Shown here piece after piece: positions 7,689-17,044 of a DNA stretch of 64,000 nt. Below the pieces are notes generated by a model that saw nothing but the letters and a program-made list of their open reading frames with translations, did no database searches and had not been told where the DNA came from. The translations under genes were made by a program, and so were the position numbers. Within the stretch, counting starts at the first letter, position 1; the number at the start of each line of letters is the position of its first letter. This DNA is from Swaminathania salitolerans (lineage in GTDB: Bacteria; Pseudomonadota; Alphaproteobacteria; Acetobacterales; Acetobacteraceae), in the NCBI RefSeq assembly GCF_025994315.1, contig NZ_BAQE01000025.1. One strand, given 5' to 3'.

Positions 7689-8849
7689 ATGCTGCACCGT
7701 CCTGACAAGAAACCTGCCCGCCCGTATTTTTCGTCCGGTCCCTGTGCGAAGCGCCCCGGCTGGTCGCTCGGTGCGCTCGATAACGCGCTTCTCGGACGAT
7801 CGCATCGCGCGCCCGAGGGGCGGGCGCGGCTCCGGGAAGTCATCGATCGGTCCCATGCGCTTCTCGGCGCGCCATCGGACTGGAAAATCGCGATCGTCCC
7901 TGCTTCGGATACCGGCGCCGTCGAGATGATCCTCTGGGCGCTGGCAGGCGATGCGCCGATCGATGTGCTTTCTTTCGAGAGTTTCTCCGGGCTGTGGGCG
8001 CAGGATCTGCGCGACGAGCTCCGTCTGCCCCGCCTGACCGTGCATGAGGCGCCCTACGGCGCATTGCCCGATCTGTCGGCGATCGACTGGTCTCACGACG
8101 TGGTCCTGACATGGAACGGAACGACCTCCGGCGTTCGCATGCCCGGACCGGAGGCGATCCCGGCGACGCATGAAGGGCTTGTCATCTGCGATGCGACATC
8201 GGCAGCCTTTGCCATGGACCTCCCCTGGGACCGGCTCGATGTCGTGACCTGGTCCTGGCAGAAGGCTCTTGGCGGCGAGGCGGCTCACGGCATGGTCGCT
8301 CTCAGCCCGCGCGCCGTCGCGCGGCTGGAAAACGGCGCCTCGCGTCCCTTGCCCAAGATCTTCCGTCTGACGAACAGGAAGGGACTGATCGACGCGATCT
8401 TCCAGGGCGATACGATCAATACGCCCTCCATGCTCTGCGTCGAGGATGCGCTCGATTCCCTCAGATGGGCGGAGGCCATTGGCGGTCTTCCGGCCCTCAG
8501 GGCGCGGAGCGAGGCAAATCTCGCAGCGGTGACCCGCTGGGTGGAAAAGACCGACTGGATCGCGTTTCTTGCATCCGATCCCGCTCTGCGATCCTCGACC
8601 TCGATCTGCCTGAAGATCGTGGCGCCCTGGTTCGTCGCCCTGCCGCAGGACGGACAGGGGCGTGCGGTCAAGGCCCTGACCGGTCTGGTCGCGGCCGAAG
8701 GGGCGGGATACGATCTCGCTTCCTATCGCGATGCGCCTGCAGGCCTGCGGATCTGGGGAGGCGCGACGGTCGATACGGCCGATATCGAAGATCTGCTGCC
8801 GTGGCTCGACTGGGCCTATCAGGCGGTGAGCAAGGAATATGCCGCATGA
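7689..8849 (+). CDS. serC: Phosphoserine aminotransferase, alphaproteobacterial type
   Basis: The protein is a PLP enzyme of 386 residues that converts 3-phosphohydroxypyruvate plus glutamate to phosphoserine. The start is followed by RPYFSSGPCAKRPGWS, characteristic of the alpha-type SerC rather than the E. coli form. The Schiff-base lysine is K192 in WSWQKALGGEAAHG, and TWNGTTSGV is the preceding phosphate/PLP loop. The stop overlaps the start of hisZ (ATGA), so the two are translationally coupled even though they serve different amino-acid pathways. A 205-nt spacer with an inverted repeat separates it from the upstream tRNA. Confidence 0.95.
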   Translation: MLHRPDKKPARPYFSSGPCAKRPGWSLGALDNALLGRSHRAPEGRARLREVIDRSHALLGAPSDWKIAIVPASDTGAVEMILWALAGDAPIDVLSFESFSGLWAQDLRDELRLPRLTVHEAPYGALPDLSAIDWSHDVVLTWNGTTSGVRMPGPEAIPATHEGLVICDATSAAFAMDLPWDRLDVVTWSWQKALGGEAAHGMVALSPRAVARLENGASRPLPKIFRLTNRKGLIDAIFQGDTINTPSMLCVEDALDSLRWAEAIGGLPALRARSEANLAAVTRWVEKTDWIAFLASDPALRSSTSICLKIVAPWFVALPQDGQGRAVKALTGLVAAEGAGYDLASYRDAPAGLRIWGGATVDTADIEDLLPWLDWAYQAVSKEYAA

Positions 8850-9991
8850 GGCTCACAGAAGAACCCGGTACCGCGCTCCTTCCCTCCGGTTTCATCGATC
8901 TGCTCCAGCATGAGGCCGAGGCCGAGGCCCGGGGCATCGAGGCAGTCATGGATGTCTTCGCCGGACACGGTTACGAACGCGTGCGCCCGCCGCTTCTGGA
9001 GTTCGAGACGTCCCTGCTTCACGGTGCCGGTCAGGCGCTGGAAGAGCAGACATTCCGGCTGATGGATCCCGAGTCCCGCCGGATGATGGCGCTGCGACCC
9101 GACATGACGACCCAGATCGCGCGTATCGCTGCAACGCGGCTTGCGGGTAGTCCCCGCCCCTTGCGGCTCTCCTATGCCGGTTCCTGTATCCTGGTGGGAA
9201 CCCAGGGACGCGAGACGGAGCGCCAGATCAGCCAGGCCGGTATCGAGCTGATCGGTATCGACTCCATCGAAGCCGACACGGAAATCGTCCTGATCGCAGC
9301 CGAGGCGCTCCGGACCCTTGGCATCGAGAGTTTTTCGTTCGACCTGTCCTGCCCCGCTCTCGTGCAGGGGCTGGTCGATCTTTCGGGCTATACGGGGGCC
9401 CGTCGCGCGCAGCTCGTTCACGCGCTGGACCGCAAGGACATGGCGGCGGTCGCCGAGCTGGGGGGGCCGGTCGCCGCGATTCTCACGGCTCTGGTCGAGG
9501 CCTGCGGTCCTGCCGATACAGCCCTGCCCATTCTGGAAGGGCTCTCGCTTCCGCCCCGTATCCGTGAGATTGCAGATCGCCTGATTGCGGTGGTCCGTGC
9601 GCTCGGCGACCGCGATCCGTCTCTGCGTCTCACCGTCGATCCGGTCGAGTTTCGCGGCTGGCAATATCACACAGGGGTGTGCATGACGGTCTTCGCCGTC
9701 GGTCAGAGGGAAGAGCTGGGGCGGGGAGGCCGGTATCTCGCCCAGGGTGACGAACCCGCCTGCGGCCTGACCTTCAGGCCCGAGATTCTCCTTCGCGCGG
9801 CGCGTCCCATCACCCTCAAGCCCCGCGTCTATATCGCGGCCGAAGTTGCCGATGCCGCAGGGCCGGCGCGTTTGCGCCGCGACGGTTATGCGACGGTGGC
9901 GGGGCTCGCGCCGGTGGACGATCTCGCCGCCGAGGCGCGCCGGCTGAAATGCCGTTTCGTTTTCGTCGCCGACGAACTTATCACGCTGTAA
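8846..9991 (+). CDS. hisZ: ATP phosphoribosyltransferase regulatory subunit HisZ
   Basis: A HisRS-like protein of 381 residues without an anticodon-binding domain. HisZ pairs with the short form of HisG to make the active, histidine-regulated first enzyme of histidine synthesis. Visible class II synthetase motifs are RPPLLEFE, MALRPDMTTQIARI (motif 2) and LGRGGRYL near the C-terminus. hisG is not in this window. The ATG at 8846 overlaps the serC stop; purA follows after 12 nt. Confidence 0.93.
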   Translation: MRLTEEPGTALLPSGFIDLLQHEAEAEARGIEAVMDVFAGHGYERVRPPLLEFETSLLHGAGQALEEQTFRLMDPESRRMMALRPDMTTQIARIAATRLAGSPRPLRLSYAGSCILVGTQGRETERQISQAGIELIGIDSIEADTEIVLIAAEALRTLGIESFSFDLSCPALVQGLVDLSGYTGARRAQLVHALDRKDMAAVAELGGPVAAILTALVEACGPADTALPILEGLSLPPRIREIADRLIAVVRALGDRDPSLRLTVDPVEFRGWQYHTGVCMTVFAVGQREELGRGGRYLAQGDEPACGLTFRPEILLRAARPITLKPRVYIAAEVADAAGPARLRRDGYATVAGLAPVDDLAAEARRLKCRFVFVADELITL

Positions 9992-10003
9992 AGGGAAAAG
10001 AGC

Positions 10004-11293
10004 ATGTCCAACGTCACCGTCATCGGCACCCAGTGGGGTGACGAAGGCAAGGGAAAGATCGTGGACTGGCTGGCCAGCCGTGCGGATATCGTTGTCCGCT
10101 TCCAGGGCGGTCACAATGCCGGACACACGCTGGTCGTGGGCGATCAGGTCTACAAGCTCTCCCTCCTGCCCTCCGGCCTCGTGCGCGGCAAGACCGGCGT
10201 GATCGGCAATGGCGTGGTGGTCGATCCCGAGGCGCTCCTTTCCGAAATCGATCGCGTCTCGGCGCAGGGGCTCGTGGTCAATCCCGAGACGCTCTGGGTC
10301 GCCGACAACGTACCGCTCATCCTGCCGCTTCATGTGGCGACCGACCGCGCACGCGAAGCCGCGCGCGGCGACCGCAAGATCGGCACGACCGGGCGCGGTA
10401 TCGGTCCGGCCTATGAAGACAAGGTGGCCCGTCGCGCCATTCGCCTGTGCGATCTGGCCGAGCCGGATACGCTCGACTGGAAGCTCGACGAATTGCTGCT
10501 GCACCACAACACGCTGCTTGCAGGTCTCGGTGCCGCGACCTTCACCAAACAGGACATTCTCGATCATCTGGCGAAGCTCGCGCCGCGCGTCCTGCCTTTC
10601 GCCTGCTCGGTCTGGGAGCGTCTGGACGAAGCCCGTCGTGCCGGTCGCCGGATCCTTTTCGAAGGCGCTCAGGCGGTCATGCTCGATGTGGATCACGGCA
10701 CCTATCCCTTCGTGACCAGCTCGAACACGGTTGCCGCCGTGGCGGCCAGCGGCAGCGGCGTCGGCCCGGGAACGGTGGGTTTCGTCCTCGGTATTGCCAA
10801 GGCCTATACGACGCGCGTCGGGGAGGGGCCGTTCCCGTCCGAGCTGTTCGACGATGTGGGGCAGAGGCTGGGGGAACGCGGGCGTGAATTCGGCACGGTG
10901 ACGGGCCGCGCGCGTCGCTGCGGCTGGTTCGATGCCGTGCTCGTCCGGCGGGCTGCCCGTGTCGGTGGCGTGAGCGGCATCGCTCTGACGAAGCTCGACG
11001 TTCTGGACGGGTTCGACGAGGTGAAGATCTGTGTCGGCTACGAGCTGGACGGAGAGACGATCACGTCCTTCCCCTCCAGCCCCGCCGCGCAGGCGCGGCT
11101 CAAGCCCGTGTTCGAATCCATGCCCGGATGGCAGGAGACGACCTTCGGGGCACGGAGCTGGGCCGATCTGCCCGCCGCCGCCATCAAGTATATCCGTCGT
11201 ATCGAGGAGCTGATCGAGGCGCCGGTGACGCTGCTCTCCACGAGCCCCGAGCGCGACGACACCATCCTGATGCGCGATCCGTTCGAGGATTGA
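10004..11293 (+). CDS. purA: Adenylosuccinate synthetase
   Basis: PurA makes adenylosuccinate from IMP, aspartate and GTP, committing IMP to AMP. At 429 residues the length is normal. GTQWGDEGKGKIVD is the P-loop with the catalytic Asp, GGHNAGHT holds the catalytic His, and TTGRGIGPAYEDK and GAQAVMLDVDHGTYPFVTSS are further signature blocks. A purine-rich ribosome site (AAGGGAAAAGAG) precedes the ATG. It is the last gene of serC-hisZ-purA and ends at a strong terminator. Confidence 0.97.
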   Translation: MSNVTVIGTQWGDEGKGKIVDWLASRADIVVRFQGGHNAGHTLVVGDQVYKLSLLPSGLVRGKTGVIGNGVVVDPEALLSEIDRVSAQGLVVNPETLWVADNVPLILPLHVATDRAREAARGDRKIGTTGRGIGPAYEDKVARRAIRLCDLAEPDTLDWKLDELLLHHNTLLAGLGAATFTKQDILDHLAKLAPRVLPFACSVWERLDEARRAGRRILFEGAQAVMLDVDHGTYPFVTSSNTVAAVAASGSGVGPGTVGFVLGIAKAYTTRVGEGPFPSELFDDVGQRLGERGREFGTVTGRARRCGWFDAVLVRRAARVGGVSGIALTKLDVLDGFDEVKICVGYELDGETITSFPSSPAAQARLKPVFESMPGWQETTFGARSWADLPAAAIKYIRRIEELIEAPVTLLSTSPERDDTILMRDPFED

Positions 11294-11300
11294 GACAGGA

Positions 11301-11330
11301 AAAAGCGGGCTGTGAAGCCCGCTTTTTTTT
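11301..11330 (+). terminator. Rho-independent terminator of serC-hisZ-purA
   Basis: AAAAGCGGGC, loop TGTGAA, then GCCCGCTTTT running into eight T residues, 8 nt after the purA stop. Confidence 0.92.
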
Positions 11331-11355
11331 ATCGGGTCCCTGTCTGTGCCGCTGT

Positions 11356-12930
11356 TTATGCCGCGGCGGCGACGGAGGGCAGGCGGATCAGGTAGTCGAA
11401 GGCAGAGAGTCCGGCTTTCGCCCCTTCTCCGGTCGCGACGATGATCTGCTTGAACGGGGTCGTGGTTGCATCGCCGGCAGCGAAGATGCCCGGCACGGAG
11501 GTGGCGTTGTGGGTGTCCACCACGATTTCTCCGCGTTCGCTCAGAACCACGCTGTCCTGTAGCCATTCGGTGTTCGGCACCAGGCCGATCTGGACGAAAA
11601 TCCCCTCCAGCGCGATACGGTGCGACGCGCCCGTCGGACGGTCGCGATAGGCGAGCGCGGTCACGCGCGTGCCGTCGCCTTCCACCTCGGTGGTCTGGGC
11701 GTTCATGATGACGCGGACGTTCGGCAGGCTGAAGAGCTTGTCCTGAAGCACCGAATCGGCGCGCAGCACATCGGCGAATTCCAGAAGCGTCACTTCCGAA
11801 GCCAGACCGGCGAGGTCGATGGCCGCCTCGACACCGCTATTGCCGCCGCCGATCACCGCAACGCGTTTGCCCTTGAAGAGAGGGCCGTCGCAATGCGGAC
11901 AATACGCCACGCCCTTGTTGCGATAGGCGTCCTCGCCGGGAACGTTCATGGCGCGCCAGCGGGCGCCCGGTGCCAGAATGACCGAACGGCTGCGCAGGCT
12001 TGCGCCGCTCTCGAACCGGATCTCGTGAAGACCGCCGGGCTCTGCGGCCGGGATAAGCGCGGTCGCGCGCTGTCCTGTCGTGATATCGACATCGTAGCCA
12101 CGCACATGGGCCTCGAGCGCGGCTGCAAGTTTCGGTCCTTCCGTCTCGGGCACCGAGATATAGTTCTCGATCGCCATCGTATCCAGAACCTGACCGCCGA
12201 ATCGCTCGCCGACGATCCCGGTGCGGATCCCCTTGCGCGCGTCATAGACGGCGGCCGCTGCTCCGGCCGGACCTGCTCCGACGATCAGTACCTCGAACGG
12301 AGCTTTTTCGGACAGGCGCTCCGCCTTGCGAGACGCCCCTTCCGTATCGATCCTGGAGAGAATGGCGTCCACATCCATGCGACCCGAGGCGAAAGGCGCC
12401 CCGTTCAGATAGATCTGCGGCACCGTCATGATGTTGCGCTCGGCCACTTCCTCCTGGAACAGCGCTCCGTCGATCGCCGTATGCTCGATCCCGGGGTTGA
12501 GCGCTGCCATTGCGTTCAGGGCCTGAACGACGTCGGGGCAGTTCTGGCACGAGAGAGACATGTAGGTCTCGAAACGCAGGGGGCCGGTCAGCTTCCCGAT
12601 CTGCGCCGCCGTTTCGGCGTCGATCTTGGGAGGATGGCCGCCGATCTGGAGCAAGGCGAGGACGAGTGAGGTGAATTCATGCCCCATGGGAATGGCGGCG
12701 AACGTCACGGCTTCCGTTCCCGCCTGGCGCCGGATACGGAAGGAGGGGCGGCGAGCTCCCTCGGCTGCCGTGCCGATGGCGATCCGGTCGGAAAGCCCTG
12801 CGATATCGTCGATCAGCGCGCGCATTTCCTGCGCTTTCGCGCTGTCATCCAGGCTGGGTTCGAGAACGATGTCGTGTCTGAGATGGGCCAGATAGCCGCG
12901 CAGCTGGTCCTTGAGTGTCGTGTCGAGCAT
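11356..12930 (-). CDS. ahpF: Alkyl hydroperoxide reductase subunit F
   Basis: A flavoprotein disulfide reductase of 524 residues, close to E. coli AhpF, that passes electrons from NADH through FAD and two CxxC centres to AhpC. The N-terminal double-thioredoxin domain has SCQNCPD (about 128-131). The FAD and NADH Rossmann loops are VGAGPAGAAAA and VIGGGNSGVEAA, with the redox pair in YCPHCDG (about 344-347). The ATG at 12928-12930 (MLDTTLKDQ) is chosen; the upstream extension is unlike the family. It lies 128 nt downstream of ahpC on the same strand. Confidence 0.96.
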   Translation of the reverse strand: MLDTTLKDQLRGYLAHLRHDIVLEPSLDDSAKAQEMRALIDDIAGLSDRIAIGTAAEGARRPSFRIRRQAGTEAVTFAAIPMGHEFTSLVLALLQIGGHPPKIDAETAAQIGKLTGPLRFETYMSLSCQNCPDVVQALNAMAALNPGIEHTAIDGALFQEEVAERNIMTVPQIYLNGAPFASGRMDVDAILSRIDTEGASRKAERLSEKAPFEVLIVGAGPAGAAAAVYDARKGIRTGIVGERFGGQVLDTMAIENYISVPETEGPKLAAALEAHVRGYDVDITTGQRATALIPAAEPGGLHEIRFESGASLRSRSVILAPGARWRAMNVPGEDAYRNKGVAYCPHCDGPLFKGKRVAVIGGGNSGVEAAIDLAGLASEVTLLEFADVLRADSVLQDKLFSLPNVRVIMNAQTTEVEGDGTRVTALAYRDRPTGASHRIALEGIFVQIGLVPNTEWLQDSVVLSERGEIVVDTHNATSVPGIFAAGDATTTPFKQIIVATGEGAKAGLSAFDYLIRLPSVAAAA

Positions 12931-13058
12931 GAATTCCGTCCGGATTTGCGTGTTGATTGGCACGGGAAACTGGGAAAAACCGGGGGGCGAGGCCGCGCCT
13001 GGTTGCACCCGCCACGATCATGCAGCGGGTGCGGGAGCGATCGTCCCGGAAGGTCGGG

Positions 13059-13622
13059 TCAGATCTTGCCGATGAGATCGAGCGAGGGAGCGAGGCTCTC
13101 CGAGCCTTCCTTCCATTTTGCCGGGCAGACTTCTCCCGGATGGCGCGCGACGTATTGTGCGGCCCGGATCTTGTCCAGCAGGGCGGAGGCGCTTCGTCCC
13201 ACCCCGCCGGAGGTGATCTCCATGTACTGGATGCGTCCCTCGGGATCGATGAGGAAGGTGGCCCGATCGGCAACCCCTGCCTCGTCGATCATGACGTCGA
13301 ACTGCCGCGACAGGGCACCTGCTGGATCGGCCAGCATCACGTATTCGATCTTGCCGATGGCGGGCGAGGTGTCGTGCCAGGCCTTGTGCGTGAAATGCTT
13401 GTCGGTCGAGACCGAATAGATCTCGACGCCAAGCGCGCGGAACGCGGCGTAGCTCTCAGCCAGATCCTCGAGTTCGGTCGGACAGACGAAGGTGAAATCG
13501 GCCGGGTAAAAAAACAGGACCGACCATTGTCCCTTCAGATCCTGATCCGTGACCGTGAGGAATTCGCCGTTCCGATAGGCGTCCGTCGAGAAGGGGCGAA
13601 TGGTTGAGTCGATTCTTGCCAT
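13059..13622 (-). CDS. ahpC: Alkyl hydroperoxide reductase subunit C (2-Cys peroxiredoxin)
   Basis: A 187-residue typical 2-Cys peroxiredoxin that reduces H2O2, organic peroxides and peroxynitrite. The peroxidatic Cys is in DFTFVCPTE (about residue 47) and the resolving Cys in GEVCPAKW (about 166). MARIDSTIRPF is the usual N-terminus. The 5' flank contains two copies of TCTGGTCCCG. No recognisable OxyR site was found. Confidence 0.97.
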   Translation of the reverse strand: MARIDSTIRPFSTDAYRNGEFLTVTDQDLKGQWSVLFFYPADFTFVCPTELEDLAESYAAFRALGVEIYSVSTDKHFTHKAWHDTSPAIGKIEYVMLADPAGALSRQFDVMIDEAGVADRATFLIDPEGRIQYMEITSGGVGRSASALLDKIRAAQYVARHPGEVCPAKWKEGSESLAPSLDLIGKI

Positions 13623-13685
13623 GGTCCTGTCTCCGATAATCTGGTCCCGTGGTCTGGTCCCGGGGAAGCAGGGGCACCCTCTCAC

Positions 13686-14192
13686 GGGGCGTAGTTAAAG
13701 CAAAACAGATCGTTCTGATGTGTGTGAAAGGAAAAACCGAACATCCCGAAGCCGGTCCCGGACGTCGCTTTCCCGAACTGTCCGCTCTCGGAGTTGCCCC
13801 GGCGGTCGAGCCGGTAACTATCCCTGTAGCGGCCCCGGAACCGGCAGCATCGCGCAGCTTCCCGGTCATCTGCGGTCCTCACGGCCGGGTTGCCTTGCCG
13901 AAATGGCTCGGTCGTATGCCGGTCGCACGTGTGAAGGCCGACGAGAAGACGCAGCCTCTGTTGCCAGGCAGCGAAACCGAGGCCGGTATCCGGAACTATG
14001 GCACAGTCGCGCCGGTTTATGGCGTATTCGCGCCGGAATGCCAAAGTGGACCTCCCTGGAATGCAGGGATGGCACGTCGTGCAGGTGGCGGCGCGCCGAA
14101 GCGAAGGACCGGAGCGAAGAGCCGGGCCGCGGCCCGAACCACGGCCCGAGCCAAAGCCTGGATCACGGCCGGAACCACGGAAGGAACAGGAC
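13686..14192. other. 507-bp spacer without a recognisable gene
   Basis: It lies between the divergent ahpC and dehydrogenase genes. Open frames exist on both strands, but their translations are Arg/Pro/Gly-rich and match nothing I recognise. The last 90 bases are built from loose repeats of ACGGCCCGAACC / ACGGCCGGAACC, ending just before the ribosome site AAGGAACAGG. Confidence 0.5.
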
Positions 14193-15080
14193 ATGAATAT
14201 CGGATTTGTCGGTCTGGGGGCCATGGGACAGGCCATGGCGCATCGTCTGATCGCGGCAGGACACGACCTGCATGTGTGGAACCGTACGCGGAGCAAGGCC
14301 GACGCTCTCGTGGCGCAGGGCGCGCATCTGGCGCGCACGCCGGCAGAACTCGCAAGCAGGGTGGAGATCGTGTTCTCGATGCTGTTCGACGATGCGACGA
14401 CCGAGGCGGTAACCTTCGGTGAGGACGGGATCGCACAGGGCATGACCGATACGGGGCTGCATATATGTTGCAGCACCCTGTCTCTCGCTCAGGCCCGTCG
14501 CCTGCGTGATGGGCATGACGCGCGTGGCCAGGCCTATATCTCGGCCAATGTCCTCGGTCGTCCGCCCGCCGCTGCGGATGGCACGCTCTACATCATCGCT
14601 GCGGGCAAGCCGGAACGGATCGCCCGGGCGGAGCCGGTGCTCGATTGCCTCGGTCAGACGCTGTTCCGGGTGGGTGAGGATCCCGTCCAGGCCAATCTGG
14701 TCAAGCTCTCGCTCAATTTCATGATCTACACGACAATCGAGCAAATGGCCGAAATCTTCACGCTCAATGAAAAATTCGGCACCGATCCCGCGAAGGTTTT
14801 CGAGATCATGACGAACAGCTTCTACACGGCGCCGGTGCATCGCAATTACGGAGGTCTCATGGTGAAGCACGATTACGATCATCCGGGCGCGCCGGTCACG
14901 CTCGGGCTCAAGGATATCGAGATGTTCCTCGGGGCAGGAGGAGAACAGGGCGTTCCCTTGCCCTTCGCCTCGATCATGAGAGACAGGCTGATCGCATCTG
15001 TCGGAGCCGGGGATGCCGAGCGCGACTTTGTCGTGCTTCAGGAGCGCATCCGTCAGGAAAGCGGGCTCGCACCGCGCTGA
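14193..15080 (+). CDS. NAD(P)-dependent beta-hydroxyacid dehydrogenase (3-hydroxyisobutyrate dehydrogenase family)
   Basis: The protein has 295 residues. MNIGFVGLGAMGQAMAHRLI is the dinucleotide-binding loop and signature 1. YISANVLGRPPAAADGTLYI aligns with the substrate loop, although the usual APVSGG block has changed to ANVLGRPP. KLSLNFM carries the catalytic lysine, and VTLGLKDIEM is the C-terminal block. The ANVLGRPP variant occurs in subgroup members of unknown substrate. The ATG at 14193 has AAGGAACAGG in front; longer upstream reading would translate the repeat tract and is rejected. Confidence 0.88.
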   Translation: MNIGFVGLGAMGQAMAHRLIAAGHDLHVWNRTRSKADALVAQGAHLARTPAELASRVEIVFSMLFDDATTEAVTFGEDGIAQGMTDTGLHICCSTLSLAQARRLRDGHDARGQAYISANVLGRPPAAADGTLYIIAAGKPERIARAEPVLDCLGQTLFRVGEDPVQANLVKLSLNFMIYTTIEQMAEIFTLNEKFGTDPAKVFEIMTNSFYTAPVHRNYGGLMVKHDYDHPGAPVTLGLKDIEMFLGAGGEQGVPLPFASIMRDRLIASVGAGDAERDFVVLQERIRQESGLAPR

Positions 15081-15082
15081 CC

Positions 15083-15178
15083 CGGCCCGGCCGGAATGTT
15101 GGCGGCCGGAATGGTGTCAGTGGGGATAGCACTGGTCGGGATGGCGCAGGTCGGGATGGTGCAGGTCGAAGCCGCGAA
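15083..15178. repeat. Degenerate 15-bp tandem repeats
   Basis: Units such as CAGGTCGGGATGGCG and CAGGTCGGGATGGTG stand head to tail, preceded by weaker GGCCGGAATGTT-like copies, filling the spacer between the dehydrogenase stop and the convergent CPBP gene. Confidence 0.65.
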
Positions 15179-15184
15179 GGAGCG

Positions 15185-15889
15185 TCAGGCCGGGGCGTGA
15201 TGCCAGGCGGCGCCCGTATAGAAGAACTGCCCCATCCCGACCGTGAAAATCAGACAGCCATAGAGACTATGCTCCAGACAGACGGGCGCGAGCGACCCGT
15301 AACGTTCGTAATCGCGGGCGAACATCAGACCGCCTGCGAAGGTCAGGATTACGGCAATCCAGTTGAGAAAGATGACATGGGCAAAGGCGAAAGCGACGGC
15401 GCTCGCGCAGATCCGGGCCGATGGCGTGCCAAGGAGAGGACGATACCGGGTGAAGAGAAAGGCCCTGTACACCATCTCCTGCGGCCAGACCGAGAGCAGC
15501 GGATAAAGCAGCATCACAGCAAGCCATAGACCGGGTTTCTCCCGTGGCAGGGTGAGAAAATGCCCCGGCCAGAGCCATCGGGCGAGACATGCGATCACGG
15601 GAGCGAAGACAAGAAAGCGCAGGGAAACAGCGCGCAGCCCCTCACGCGGATAACGGGAAGGCGGTGTCTGCCCCCGAACGGCGATTTGCGCGGCTGCCGC
15701 AGCGAGCCAGAGGGAGAGGAACAGGATGCCGGGCCGCCGGATGGCCAGAACCAGAAGCGGCCCGCCCCCGAAAATCACGATCAGTTCGCAAAGAAGCCGG
15801 AGTCGCGCAGGGGAAGGCTGCGCGGGGAAGGGGGAAGAAGATCCTCCCGAGGCGGAGCGTCGACCAGAAAAACGACGCCCCGGACCCAT
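15185..15889 (-). CDS. CPBP-family intramembrane metalloprotease
   Basis: A 234-residue protein with about six to seven hydrophobic segments. The three CPBP/Abi motifs are present: QEMVYRAFLFTRYR (motif 1), FAHVIFLNW (motif 2, FxxxH-like) and LEHSLYGC (motif 3). Motif 1 normally reads EExxxR; here the first Glu is Gln, so proteolytic competence is uncertain. The start ATG is 1 nt from the rpoH stop on the same strand, pointing to translational coupling. Confidence 0.82.
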   Translation of the reverse strand: MGPGRRFSGRRSASGGSSSPFPAQPSPARLRLLCELIVIFGGGPLLVLAIRRPGILFLSLWLAAAAAQIAVRGQTPPSRYPREGLRAVSLRFLVFAPVIACLARWLWPGHFLTLPREKPGLWLAVMLLYPLLSVWPQEMVYRAFLFTRYRPLLGTPSARICASAVAFAFAHVIFLNWIAVILTFAGGLMFARDYERYGSLAPVCLEHSLYGCLIFTVGMGQFFYTGAAWHHAPA

Positions 15890-15890
15890 C

Positions 15891-16805
15891 TCAGTCAGCT
15901 ATATGGGCGCGGAGGGAAATACCCTCGTCCTGCCTGCGGCGCTGCTCGACCTCGACCGCCATGGCCTTTTGCAGTTTTTCGAACGCCCGGGCCTCGATCT
16001 GGCGTATCCGCTCGCGCGAGACGCCATATTGATGGGAGAGCTCTTCAAGCGTGAGGGGCTCGTCCTTGAGGCGCCGTTCGCTCAGGATATGGCGTTCGCG
16101 TTCGTTGAGCGATTTCATCGCTTCGGTCAGCAGGGCGTGACGACCGTTCATTTCCTCGGCTTCGCCCAGCGTCGTTTCCTGGCTCGCCTGATCGTCCACC
16201 AGCCAGTCCTGCCACTCTCCCTCGCTGTCGCTGCGGAGCGGTGCATTCAGGCTGTGATCGGGCGCGGAAAGACGCTGGTTCATTGACACCACATCCTGCT
16301 CCGGAACCCCGAGCGTGGTCGCGATCTTGCCGACCTGCTCAGGCTTCAGATCGCCATCGTCGATCGCCTGCATCTGCCCCTTGAGGCGACGGAGATTGAA
16401 GAAGAGTTTCTTCTGCGAAGCGGTCGTGCCCATCTTGACGAGAGACCAGCTGTGCAGAATGTACTCTTGCATCGCGGCACGGATCCACCACATCGCATAG
16501 GTGGCAAGACGAAAGCCGCGATCGGGATCGAAACGCTTGACGGCCTGCATCATGCCGATATTGCCTTCGCTGATCAGTTCGTTCAGCGGGAGACCGTATC
16601 CGCGATAGCCCATGGCGATCTTGGCGACGAGGCGCAGATGCGAGGTGACGAGCTTGTGCGCGGCCGCATCGTCTTCCTTGTCCCGCCAGCGGCGGGCGAG
16701 TTCGTTTTCTTCCTGCGGGCTCAGGATCGGGAATTTGCGAATTTCCTGAAGGTAACGGGTCAGGTTGCTTTCAGGACCGAGGGACAACACGGCGGAAGAG
16801 GCCAT
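15891..16805 (-). CDS. rpoH: RNA polymerase heat-shock sigma factor RpoH (sigma-32)
   Basis: A sigma-70 family protein of 304 residues. Region 2 includes LRLVAKIAMGYRGYGLPL and FRLATYAMWWIRAAMQEYIL; the RpoH box QKKLFFNLRRLK is intact; region 4 ends with LSHQYGVSRERIRQIEARAF. It directs transcription of chaperones and proteases. ATG 16803-16805 has AAGGAG about 10 nt upstream. The 239-bp 5' region has minus-strand TTGACA and TATGAT hexamers only 11 bp apart, so no canonical promoter can be assigned. The CPBP protease gene follows directly. Confidence 0.96.
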   Translation of the reverse strand: MASSAVLSLGPESNLTRYLQEIRKFPILSPQEENELARRWRDKEDDAAAHKLVTSHLRLVAKIAMGYRGYGLPLNELISEGNIGMMQAVKRFDPDRGFRLATYAMWWIRAAMQEYILHSWSLVKMGTTASQKKLFFNLRRLKGQMQAIDDGDLKPEQVGKIATTLGVPEQDVVSMNQRLSAPDHSLNAPLRSDSEGEWQDWLVDDQASQETTLGEAEEMNGRHALLTEAMKSLNERERHILSERRLKDEPLTLEELSHQYGVSRERIRQIEARAFEKLQKAMAVEVEQRRRQDEGISLRAHIAD

Positions 16806-17044
16806 TGGGCTGCAACTCCTTTCGCCCGGTAAAGTGAGAACCATCTATACGGGGCGCGCCCCTGGGAGTTCCCGGCACCGGGTGACGCATGGATAAGGAA
16901 GGACTTTCGTCCCCGCTCGCCACCCTCATGATGAGCAATGCCGGGCGGTACGTCCGTTCCGGCGGCGCGTCAGCTCGTCGGATTGACTGAGAGTGCATCA
17001 TAGACGGTTTTTCGTGTCAATAAAACAGACCACATTACTCCTAA

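Noticed and set aside
8819..11566. Open frame of 915 codons on the minus strand across hisZ and purA
   Set aside because: It is antisense to two certain genes, composition is Arg/His/Asp-rich shadow sequence, and no domain is recognisable.
13720..14196. Possible 158-residue protein upstream of the dehydrogenase
   Set aside because: Arg/Ser/Gly low-complexity translation over repeats, with no homologous motif and no ribosome site.
16985..17030. Promoter for rpoH with TTGACA and TATGAT
   Set aside because: The hexamers are only 11 bp apart, too close for a sigma-70 promoter; no sigma-32 pattern was found either.
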